64,000 nt of DNA from Candidatus Zixiibacteriota bacterium (GTDB lineage: Bacteria > Zixibacteria > MSB-5A5 > GN15 > FEB-12). The DNA is taken from NCBI GenBank assembly GCA_019038695.1, contig JAHOYZ010000023.1, positions 93,034 through 157,033 on the forward strand. Direction: 5' to 3'. Positions 51,409-59,032 of this stretch are shown piece by piece. A program made the translations under genes and the position numbers. The notes beneath the pieces are model-generated. The model made no database searches. It saw only the letters and a program-made list of their open reading frames with translations, and was not told the DNA's origin. Numbering within the stretch: position 1 is the first letter of the stretch; every line of letters starts with the position of its first letter.

Positions 51409-52632
51409 ATGATTGTACTCTCGCTACTCAAAGAATCATTGGCGGCTCTATGGGCCAACCGCTTACGCTCCTTCCTTACGATTCTGGGCATGGTCATGGG
51501 AGTAACATCAGTGATCGCCATAGTCTCGACCGTCGAGGGGATGCAATCGAAGATCGAGGATGTCTTTGCTTCTTTGGGGGCAAAGACGTTTATCGTGTCT
51601 CGATTTGGATTCAATCTTACCTGGAATCAATATCTTGAGCGAATGAAACGCAAGAAACTCACTCGCGAGTTAATTCCCCTTATTGAGCAAGGCTGTCCCG
51701 ACTGCGAGCATGTCGCCGCCGAAGGGTATTCTTCAGAACATCTGAAGTATGGTCGTGCCCGTCTGCGCTGGGTGCAGATTCGGGGTGAGACACCCAACAT
51801 AATGTACGTTAAAGATTTTGATGTGTTGGAAGGACGCTACTTGACCTGGGAGGACGAAGATCGTCGCCGTCAGGTTGCGTTCGTCGGATTCAAAATAAAG
51901 GAACGTTTCTTCCCCGACGAGGACCCGGTAGGAAAGAAGATCAAGATTGGTGGCAAGGAGTTCACCGTTGTTGGTGTGGCCGAGAAAATGGATGGGGCGA
52001 TGGTCGAGGGGATGGATGAGTTCGCCGCTATTCCGCTCTCGACGCATCAGAAAATGTATCAGCAACCGGGCAATCCAGTGAATCTCGTGATTAGTTCCGT
52101 TACTCTGGAGCGACGCGAACGGGCTATCGATCAGGTGCGCACGGTGCTCCGTACCAATCGACGGTTGGAGTATGAGGAAGATGATGATTTTGCCATTTTT
52201 ACACCTGATGCTATCCTGAGCTTTGTCAACGACATCACCGCCGCCTTCCGAGCGCTGTTGGTGGCGCTGCCACTGCTCTCTATTGTCATTGGCGGTATTG
52301 TCATAATGAACATAATGATGATTTCGGTCACGGAACGAACGCGCGAGATTGGTATTCGCAAATCGATAGGGGCCAGTCGCCGTCACATTCTTACGCAATT
52401 TCTATGGGAGTCAATAATCCTGTCGCTGGTTGGCGGTGTACTGGGGATTGTCTTCGGAGTGTACCTGGGTGAGAAAATTCTTACCGACCTGCTGGAGATA
52501 TATATTACTCCCACGACTATGGCGGTTATTCTCGGATTCGGAATCTCGACCGCGGTTGGTCTGTTCTTTGGTATCTATCCGGCCATGAAAGCGGCCCGAC
52601 TCGATCCCATAAAGGCGCTAAGCTATGAGTAA
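51409..52632 (+). CDS. MacB/FtsX-type ABC permease, first of a pair
   Basis: A 407-residue permease with the MacB layout. The first TM helix (SLLKESLAALWANRLRSFLTILGMVMGVTS, abbreviated) precedes a large periplasmic core domain (about residues 45-280), and three C-terminal TM helices follow (PLLSIVIGGIVIMNIMM and others). The coupling motif ERTREIGIRKSIGASR (about 310-325) contacts an ATPase, but no ATP-binding domain is fused. It overlaps the second permease by eight bases, so the two probably form a heterodimer with the MacA-like adaptor. Confidence 0.93.
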   Translation: MIVLSLLKESLAALWANRLRSFLTILGMVMGVTSVIAIVSTVEGMQSKIEDVFASLGAKTFIVSRFGFNLTWNQYLERMKRKKLTRELIPLIEQGCPDCEHVAAEGYSSEHLKYGRARLRWVQIRGETPNIMYVKDFDVLEGRYLTWEDEDRRRQVAFVGFKIKERFFPDEDPVGKKIKIGGKEFTVVGVAEKMDGAMVEGMDEFAAIPLSTHQKMYQQPGNPVNLVISSVTLERRERAIDQVRTVLRTNRRLEYEEDDDFAIFTPDAILSFVNDITAAFRALLVALPLLSIVIGGIVIMNIMMISVTERTREIGIRKSIGASRRHILTQFLWESIILSLVGGVLGIVFGVYLGEKILTDLLEIYITPTTMAVILGFGISTAVGLFFGIYPAMKAARLDPIKALSYE

Positions 52633-53878
52633 ATGGATGAAATCTCTGGCGGAGACCAGGGAAGGTATACGTCTGGCGTTGAACGCCGTTAGGGCCAACA
52701 AGTTTCGGTCGCTGATGACCATCGTTGGCGTGATGATCGGTGTCGGGGCGGTGATCCTCGTGAATACAATCATGGATGGTTTCTCCGAATACGCAGAGTC
52801 CTCGATCGACAAAATCGGCAGCAATGTGATGTACGTCACCAAATGGGAAGAGAGCACCGATTTTGACAATCTCACCGATGAAGAACGCCGGCGAAAAAAT
52901 ATCAGCATGAACGAAGCACTGGCGGTTCAGGAAATGTGCCCGCTGGTAAAGGCTGTGTCGCCCGAAAAAAAGGCGTACAACAATGTCGCCAAGTACAAAG
53001 ACAAATCCATTCGCAATCCCGATGATCTGCGTGGCTGCTGGCCATCCCAGACAATAGTGGCAAACCGCGATGTTTCGTATGGACGCTTTATCGACGACAA
53101 CGACTTGCAGCGATGTGCCCATGTTTGTGTCATTGGTCCCGATATTGCGGATGGGTTGTTCGATGATCGCTCCGAAGCGGTTGGTAAGGAAATCCAGATC
53201 AACGGTTGGAAGTTCACCGTTATTGGCGTTCAGGAAGAGATCGAAGACCTGTTCAATATCAGTGAAAATGATTTTATCTTTATCCCCATGACCACATTCG
53301 AGCGTTATTATCCGAACACGGAGCGCGTCTATTTAGTGGTCAGCGCCGTTTCGCGCGAGATGTTTGGCGAAGCTCTTGACCAGGTGGTCAATGCTCTGCG
53401 ACGAGTGCGCCATGTCAGACCAGACGAGCCTAACAACTTCGGAGTTCGTACTCAAGATAGTTTCAAGAGCCAGGTTCGGGAAATCACCGGCAATATTCAG
53501 TTGGGTGCCACCGCAATTGCCTGCGTGGGATTAATGGTCGGCGTAATTGGCGTTATGAATATCATGCTCGTAGCCGTAACACAGCGCACACGTGAAATCG
53601 GTATTCGCAAAGCAGTGGGAGCAAAGCGCGGGAATATTCTCTTTCAATTTCTGGTCGAAGCCGCCACCCTTACCGGATTAGGTGGAATTGTGGGGATTCT
53701 TCTCGGGGCGGGTATCGGTCTGCTGGTGACATCGCTTCTGGAATGGAAATACTTCCTGTCACCTCTGTGGATTGTAATCGCTCTGTGTATGTCTGCCGGT
53801 ACCGGTATATTGGCCGGGATGTATCCAGCCTGGCGAGCCGCTAAGGTCGATCCGATTGTTGCATTGCGCTACGAGTAG
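52625..53878 (+). CDS. MacB/FtsX-type ABC permease, second of a pair
   Basis: A 417-residue paralog of the upstream permease: N-terminal EGIRLALNAVRANKFRSLMTIVGVMIGVGA, a periplasmic core, and C-terminal FtsX-type helices including QRTREIGIRKAVGAKRGNILFQFLVEA (abbreviated), which carries the same coupling motif. It ends in the typical PAWRAAKVDPIVALRYE. The gene is translationally coupled to the first permease and is followed by a hairpin with a T-run at 53885-53903. Export substrate is unknown; relatives move macrolides, lipoproteins or peptides. Confidence 0.93.
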   Translation: MSKWMKSLAETREGIRLALNAVRANKFRSLMTIVGVMIGVGAVILVNTIMDGFSEYAESSIDKIGSNVMYVTKWEESTDFDNLTDEERRRKNISMNEALAVQEMCPLVKAVSPEKKAYNNVAKYKDKSIRNPDDLRGCWPSQTIVANRDVSYGRFIDDNDLQRCAHVCVIGPDIADGLFDDRSEAVGKEIQINGWKFTVIGVQEEIEDLFNISENDFIFIPMTTFERYYPNTERVYLVVSAVSREMFGEALDQVVNALRRVRHVRPDEPNNFGVRTQDSFKSQVREITGNIQLGATAIACVGLMVGVIGVMNIMLVAVTQRTREIGIRKAVGAKRGNILFQFLVEAATLTGLGGIVGILLGAGIGLLVTSLLEWKYFLSPLWIVIALCMSAGTGILAGMYPAWRAAKVDPIVALRYE

Positions 53879-53884
53879 AGGCGA

Positions 53885-53903
53885 GAGGCAAGCCTCATTT
53901 TTT
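53885..53903 (+). terminator. terminator after the ABC permeases
   Basis: GAGGC-AA-GCCTC (or GAGGC at 53878-53882 with the same right arm) is followed by ATTTTTT. It separates the rightward exporter genes from the leftward helicase gene. Confidence 0.6.
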
Positions 53904-53930
53904 ATATCCCGTTGGCCTAAAGTACAATCT

Positions 53931-56120
53931 TTAGCCGACTACCGTGAGCTTGGCGTATTTGACCATAATCTTCTTTGCCCCCAGACCGGAAAACATAATT
54001 CTTAGCGTCAGCGACTCGCCGTACCCCTCAACCTCAATAATCTTACCGCGACCGAAGGTTGAGTGTTGAACAATGCGACCAACCTTGTAAGCTTCATGCC
54101 CCTCGTATTCATAATGGACACCCTCTATGGCGACATCCTTAGTGGCGGATTTTTGGCGATCTGAGATTGATGACCATCGGGTTTGGTATTTTGTGGCTAC
54201 ACGACGGTCGTACTTGTCCAGCAATTCCTCGGGTACTTCGTCGATAAACCGGGAGGGAATCGAGGGGCCGTTTCCAAATCGATAGCGAGCCGATGCCGCA
54301 GATAGACAGAGTTTCCATGCCGCTCGAGTTGCACCAACATAAAACAGCCTTCGTTCTTCTTCCAGTTGCATCGGTTCAGCGATTGCTCGACCAAGCGGAA
54401 AGAGTCCCTCTTCCAACCCGACTAAAAATACGGCATCGTATTCAAGTCCCTTGGCGCTATGAATGGTCATCAGGGGGAGCTTATCGTCGGTCTCGGTGTA
54501 GTTGTCCAGATCGGTAAACAACGAAATCTCTGACAGGTAGTCATCCAGAGTGGGTACTTCCTGACCCCGGACATATTCAGCCATACCGTCAATGAGGGCA
54601 GCTATATTCTCAACCCGCGTCTGGCCGGTAATCTTGTCTTCGTTTTGAAGTTCCTCAACAAGTTTAAGCTCTTTGATGAGGTCCTGGGTAAGAATATCGA
54701 CAGGTGTGGTCTCCCGCAGGGAACGAAACCGTTCGATGATTTCCGTAAAAACACTCAGTCGTTTGGAAGGAGAGGCCAGTTCAGGCCACTCATCAGCTCG
54801 CAGGGTTGCTTCATATCGCGACAGTCTCTCCCGTTGCGCGATAGCTGAAATCACTCCAACCGTCCGTTGGCCTATGCCGCGTTTCGGATAATTAACCGTC
54901 CGTTCAAACGATACATCGTCTTTGGGACTGGAAATCAACTTGAGATAGGCCAGGACATCCTTGATCTCCCTGCGGGCATAGAAGGAAATGCCGCCGATAA
55001 TCTGATACGGCAGATTGCGCTTTCGCAACTCTTCTTCAAACGGCCTCGACTGGGCATTCGTCCGATACAATATGGCCATGTTCTTCAAGGCGATATCCGG
55101 GTGACAGTTCTCTATCTCATCGACTATGTGGATGGCTTCATCTTGAGAGGAATCAACCAGGAACAGCTTGATTTTGTCACCACCGGTACGGTCAGTGCGC
55201 AGCACCTTTTCCTTGCGCGCCATATTGTTGGCAATCACTCCTGAGGCCGCCTTCAAAATGATGTCTGTCGAGCGGTAGTTCGTTTCCAGTTTGATCAGTC
55301 TGGCTCCGGGAAAATCCTCCTCAAAATCGAGGATATTGCGAATGTCGGCTCCTCGCCAGCCGTATATGGATTGATCTTCATCACCCACAACACAGATGTT
55401 GTTGTGTTCGCCCACCAGACATTTTAGCAACATATATTGAACACGGTTTGTGTCCTGATATTCATCAACCATTATGTAGCGAAAACGCTGACGATATGAC
55501 GAGCCAATAGCTTCGTGGCGGGTGAGAAGTTGTACACTATTAAACAGCAGATCATCAAAATCCATAGCCCCGCACTCACGCAACCGTTCCTGATAGAGGG
55601 AATAGATATCAGCGGTCGCAGACTCGAAGTACCCTGATGCCTGGGCGGCAAACTCCTCCACGCTGACCATCTGATTCTTGGCCGTCGATATCTTCCGCGC
55701 CTGCGCTTTGGGCGTAAACTGAGTTGTGGACAGGCTCAGATTCTTGAGGCAGTTCTTGATCAGGGTCAGAGAATCAGCAGCATCATAAATGATGAAGCGA
55801 CTATCATAACCTATCACCTCCGCCTCCTGGCGAAGGAGCCGAGCACAAAAGGAATGGAAGGTACTGACGAACATTGCGGGCAGACTTCCGCCCAGAAGAG
55901 CTGCCACGCGTTCGCGCATCTCGCCGGCTGCTTTGTTGGTAAATGTTACCGCCAGTACTTGGTGTGGAGCGGCCATTTGTTGCGTAAGAACGTAAGCCAG
56001 TCTACGAGTCAGGACGCGTGTTTTGCCGGAACCGGCACCGGCGATAACCAACAGAGGACCTTCAGTAGTGGTCACGGCCTCACGTTGGGCTTCATTGAGA
56101 TTTTCCAATAGTTGGTTCAT
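53931..56120 (-). CDS. UvrD/PcrA-type DNA helicase
   Basis: A 729-residue superfamily 1A helicase. It starts LLENLNEAQREAVTTTEGP, with Q-motif and Walker A AGAGSGKTRVLTRR (residues about 28-41). Further motifs are FTNKAAGEMRERV, MVDEYQDTNRVQYMLL (motif II), VGDEDQSIYGWRGAD (motif III), LETNYRS (motif IV), TIHSAKGLEYDAVFLVGLEEG (motif V, abbreviated) and VGATRAAWKLCLS (motif VI). It is near the normal length for PcrA and includes a C-terminal polymerase-binding-like domain (VGRIVQHSTFGRGKIIEVEG). Roles in nucleotide-excision repair and replication restart are expected; uvrD and pcrA cannot be told apart without a tree. Confidence 0.93.
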   Translation of the reverse strand: MNQLLENLNEAQREAVTTTEGPLLVIAGAGSGKTRVLTRRLAYVLTQQMAAPHQVLAVTFTNKAAGEMRERVAALLGGSLPAMFVSTFHSFCARLLRQEAEVIGYDSRFIIYDAADSLTLIKNCLKNLSLSTTQFTPKAQARKISTAKNQMVSVEEFAAQASGYFESATADIYSLYQERLRECGAMDFDDLLFNSVQLLTRHEAIGSSYRQRFRYIMVDEYQDTNRVQYMLLKCLVGEHNNICVVGDEDQSIYGWRGADIRNILDFEEDFPGARLIKLETNYRSTDIILKAASGVIANNMARKEKVLRTDRTGGDKIKLFLVDSSQDEAIHIVDEIENCHPDIALKNMAILYRTNAQSRPFEEELRKRNLPYQIIGGISFYARREIKDVLAYLKLISSPKDDVSFERTVNYPKRGIGQRTVGVISAIAQRERLSRYEATLRADEWPELASPSKRLSVFTEIIERFRSLRETTPVDILTQDLIKELKLVEELQNEDKITGQTRVENIAALIDGMAEYVRGQEVPTLDDYLSEISLFTDLDNYTETDDKLPLMTIHSAKGLEYDAVFLVGLEEGLFPLGRAIAEPMQLEEERRLFYVGATRAAWKLCLSAASARYRFGNGPSIPSRFIDEVPEELLDKYDRRVATKYQTRWSSISDRQKSATKDVAIEGVHYEYEGHEAYKVGRIVQHSTFGRGKIIEVEGYGESLTLRIMFSGLGAKKIMVKYAKLTVVG

Positions 56121-56293
56121 AATGCAGCCCCGAATATATGACTCCTGCGAGGGAAAGCAATCGCATTTGTGTCATGTCCCTCACGAAGTCGACGAACAGG
56201 CCGGTAATGATTATGCTGTTTAGTTTTTGAACAGTTCTGCCGATGTCTCTTAACAACAGTAAGATGTCTGCGAGTCAGACGGAACAATAGCTT

Positions 56294-58015
56294 ATGTGTC
56301 CGGTACGAAAGACAATTGACAAATGTAGAACTGCCCAACCCTTGAGTTCGGATAAAACTGCATTGAAACAACTGCAGGGAGATGATCGGCTCCCCGCCCT
56401 TTCCCCATCTACTTCCGAGAGTCGAAAAACGTTGCGTCTGGCGAAAAGATTACGGACCAATCCCGATTTGCAGGCGTGGGCTTTTGATGCCATGTTTGCT
56501 CTGTCGGATATATCCGATGATCCCCGGACCGGGTCCAAGTGGTTCTATACGGAAACCATCAGGATTCTCTCAAATTCCCCGGCGGCTCCGGCGATCAGAT
56601 TGGCTATTGAGGGGTGTACATACGAATCGAAGGACTTCTCAGAATGCAGTCAGCCCGAGATTGCCCAAATAGTCGTATCCGGCGAAGGAGTAGGCCGACT
56701 GGAATTGCATTTTCCCACAACTTTATCCAAATGTCCCGACCCAGGAATTGAAACCATGCGCCGCGTGGCCATGTTTGCTGCCCACGAACTCAGCCATATT
56801 ACCAGTTCAAAACGGATGACTCACGTTATCGATACATTATGCCGACATCAGCTCACCGTGCTGGACAGCATTAGCGAACCAATCTACGTGGTCTGTCCAA
56901 GGGAACACACAATCATTTGGTCCAACGAGGCTTTCAACAAGATCTGGGGACACAGCGCGGGACGAAAATGCTACGAAGTAGTCTTTAATCAGAATTCCCA
57001 CTGTGCTTTCTGCCCGATGCCTGCCTCTGAGACTCTTGGCCATTCACAGGTCTTCGAGTTCGAACATCATCGCTCAGGCCTCTGGTTCCGAAACATTAGC
57101 AAAATCGTCTACTGGCCGGATGGAAGGCTCGTAGCTTGTCATATCGCTGTTGACATTACGCAACGTAAGGTGGCCGAGAAGAAGTTGTGGGAGAACGAGC
57201 ATGTTCTCAACGAAGCACAGCGAATGGCCTTAACCGGTAGTTGGCAGATTGATATACGTGATCGCATGATGAAGATGTCTCCTACCATGATGGATATTTA
57301 CGGTGTCGACTCTGATGTTATCACGACCGATCAGGCAATTAAACGGATTCATCCCGACGACCGGGATCGTATCCGAGAAGCATTCGATCAAGCCCTCAGG
57401 GGGGATTCGGTATCACTTGAATACTGCATCATTAGATCTGATGGTGAGCTACGGTATGTCATTACACCGGCAGCGCAGATGTTCAACGATGAGGCCGGAC
57501 AACCCACCAAACTGGTCGGCGTCACGCGGGACATCACTGACCACAAGGACCAGGAGAAAGCGCTTCGCAATGCAAATGAGCGGCTGGAAACTGGTCACAA
57601 ACTGCTAACTGAAAAGAATATTGCCCTGTCCCAGGTGCTTAATCAGATCGAGGAAGAAAAGCGACAGATTGCCCACCAGATTCAAGCCAACGTTGATAGA
57701 ATAATCATGCCCTTAGTCCGTAAATTTGACGAGAAGCTCCAACCTGCTGAACGCGAATATCTTGACATGCTACGTACAAGTCTTGAAGACATAACCTCAC
57801 CGTTTGCAAATGAGATGCAGGCCATGTATTCGCATCTATCACCGCGAGAGATTGAGATCTGCAACATGATCCGCAACGGCCAGACCTCCAAAGACATCGC
57901 CGCCGCTTTCGACACCTCCCTGGAAACAGTTCGCAAGCAACGTCAGAATATCCGCCGCAAGCTGAATCTAACCAATAGCAACACCAACCTGAGTTCATTT
58001 CTCCAGAGCCTATAA
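56294..58015 (+). CDS. PAS-domain LuxR-type transcription regulator
   Basis: A 573-residue soluble regulator. An N-terminal GAF-like region (about 90-155) is followed by a PAS domain (about 190-290; ISEPIYVVCPREHTIIWSNEAF) with a CxxC pair, C237 and C240, in NSHCAFCPM. A second PAS with PAC motif comes next (about 305-425; PDGRLVACHI and VTRDITDHKDQEKAL lie at the PAC ends). A coiled coil covers about 425-480. The C-terminal LuxR helix-turn-helix (about 508-573) begins LSPREIEICNMIRNGQTSKDIA. No kinase or transmembrane segment is present, so sensing and DNA binding are in one protein. Sensing could be redox or metal-based through the CxxC; this is inference. Palindromes occur just downstream. 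Confidence 0.88.
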   Translation: MCPVRKTIDKCRTAQPLSSDKTALKQLQGDDRLPALSPSTSESRKTLRLAKRLRTNPDLQAWAFDAMFALSDISDDPRTGSKWFYTETIRILSNSPAAPAIRLAIEGCTYESKDFSECSQPEIAQIVVSGEGVGRLELHFPTTLSKCPDPGIETMRRVAMFAAHELSHITSSKRMTHVIDTLCRHQLTVLDSISEPIYVVCPREHTIIWSNEAFNKIWGHSAGRKCYEVVFNQNSHCAFCPMPASETLGHSQVFEFEHHRSGLWFRNISKIVYWPDGRLVACHIAVDITQRKVAEKKLWENEHVLNEAQRMALTGSWQIDIRDRMMKMSPTMMDIYGVDSDVITTDQAIKRIHPDDRDRIREAFDQALRGDSVSLEYCIIRSDGELRYVITPAAQMFNDEAGQPTKLVGVTRDITDHKDQEKALRNANERLETGHKLLTEKNIALSQVLNQIEEEKRQIAHQIQANVDRIIMPLVRKFDEKLQPAEREYLDMLRTSLEDITSPFANEMQAMYSHLSPREIEICNMIRNGQTSKDIAAAFDTSLETVRKQRQNIRRKLNLTNSNTNLSSFLQSL

Positions 58016-58115
58016 GTCCTGTCTGTTAGACCTGTCATCACGAGAGCCGTCCGTCGCAAACGTTGACAGGTTATGGCAATCTCTGAGTATTCTCTGTGGC
58101 TGTAGCGAGGTTGGG

Positions 58116-58134
58116 GGAGTACTCGATATACTCC
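58116..58134. repeat. inverted repeat downstream of the regulator
   Basis: GGAGTA-N7-TACTCC is a perfect six-base-pair inverted repeat without T-run. It may be an operator or the start of an RNA structure. Confidence 0.35.
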
Positions 58135-58167
58135 TTCTGTCCCACATTATACCCCCTCCAGTCTATC

Positions 58168-58183
58168 ACTCGGATGTCCGAGT
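58168..58183. promoter_or_regulatory. 16-base palindrome, operator candidate
   Basis: ACTCGGA-TG-TCCGAGT is a perfect inverted repeat about 150 bases after the PAS-LuxR gene stop. A half-like ACTCGGATGACTC recurs at 58877-58889. The length and near-continuous symmetry fit a LuxR-type dimer site, but binding is not shown. Confidence 0.4.
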
Positions 58184-58229
58184 AATAGAATAGAGACGGA
58201 AACACTTCCCTCAACGGAAGTCTTATCCG

Positions 58230-58604
58230 TTCAATGATACTAGAAAGGGCAGACCGATGTTGGTGAAGTTCACAAGGACAGTAGAGAGTCGATTAAGGCG
58301 CAGAGGGGACCACCAACAGGTCATTGCAAAGGAATACCAGGGCGACACTAAGGGGGCTAACGGAGGTGCTGCACTGGACTGGGGGACTTTCGTTGCGAGA
58401 TGTGCATGGGATGCTTTCGGCCATCAGGAGGGGGTATGGTTGAAGGTTGAAGGGGGCAATCCCGCAATGATAAAAGGGGCTTGCTGACAAAAGGGGGCTT
58501 AGTGCGTCGGCCAACCTGAGAAGATGACTGACGCTATTAAAAGGCGGGCAACGCGTACGATACGCATCTGGGGAAACATCCGGCGGCTGGTAAAACAGCC
58601 GCCG
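58230..58604 (+). ncRNA. candidate structured RNA rich in G-tracts
   Basis: In this gene-free stretch the plus strand carries eight runs of four or five G (for example 58305-58308, 58352-58356, 58381-58385, 58430-58434, 58452-58456, 58493-58497, 58570-58573), plus an AAAAGGGGCTT near-repeat. Two perfect hairpins close it: GCGTA-CGA-TACGC at 58553-58565 and CGGCGGCTG-N6-CAGCCGCCG at 58581-58604. A 76-codon ATG frame at 58257-58487 exists, but its composition is poor and I recognise nothing in it. A TTGACA box at 58063 has only a weak -10 at 19 bases. It is not recognisable as RNase P, tmRNA, SRP RNA or 6S RNA. Confidence 0.35.
58581..58604 (+). terminator. strong hairpin, possible terminator
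   Basis: Nine perfect base pairs with a six-base GTAAAA loop, followed by CGTTTATCT, which is only a weak T-run. It closes the G-rich stretch. Confidence 0.45.
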
Positions 58605-59032
58605 CGTTTATCTAAGGGAACCTCATATTGCCTTGTCATGGTTTCGGAGATGAATTACTGATTAGTTGTGCGGATGGAGTCACCGGCTAGCCGGACAATC
58701 GTCTCTTATCCCTACAGCCGATATTGATTGACAAGTTTTTTCAAAGACTCCTTTCCAAGGGTGCGCGGCTTACTCCGCTTCGGGCTGCGCACCCCTCCTT
58801 TTTTGCCTGAGATAGACGATCAAGAGTTTCTCCGAGAATAATCTCACAACTACTGTAGCGGTTCATCAGGCACCTAACTCGGATGACTCAGATCTAAGCT
58901 TCTCGGCCATCCTTTGTCTATGTTTGTCTATCTTCAGAACTCTCTTGCAGAATCGACGGTTTGTGCCTATTTTCCTCCAACTTGGAGTGAGAGTGCTCGT
59001 ATACAAATTAGATTAGCACAGATACAGAGATC
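58605..59032. other. gene-free stretch with an orphan terminator
   Basis: No credible coding frame. A perfect 12-base palindrome CCGGCTAGCCGG lies at about 58681-58692. A strong terminator hairpin stands at 58759-58805. The remaining bases to ATG 59033 show nothing striking; they should contain the promoter of the large secreted protein. Confidence 0.4.
58759..58805 (+). terminator. orphan rho-independent terminator
   Basis: GGGTGCGC and GCGCACCC are joined by a 27-base arm with further internal pairing, then CTCC and a run of six T. No gene ends just upstream, so it may end the G-rich RNA or another untranslated transcript. Confidence 0.75.

Noticed and set aside
58257..58487. 76-codon plus-strand open frame in the G-rich stretch
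   Set aside because: Weak ribosome binding site and low-complexity composition. More likely a by-product of the RNA-like region, but kept open in the findings.
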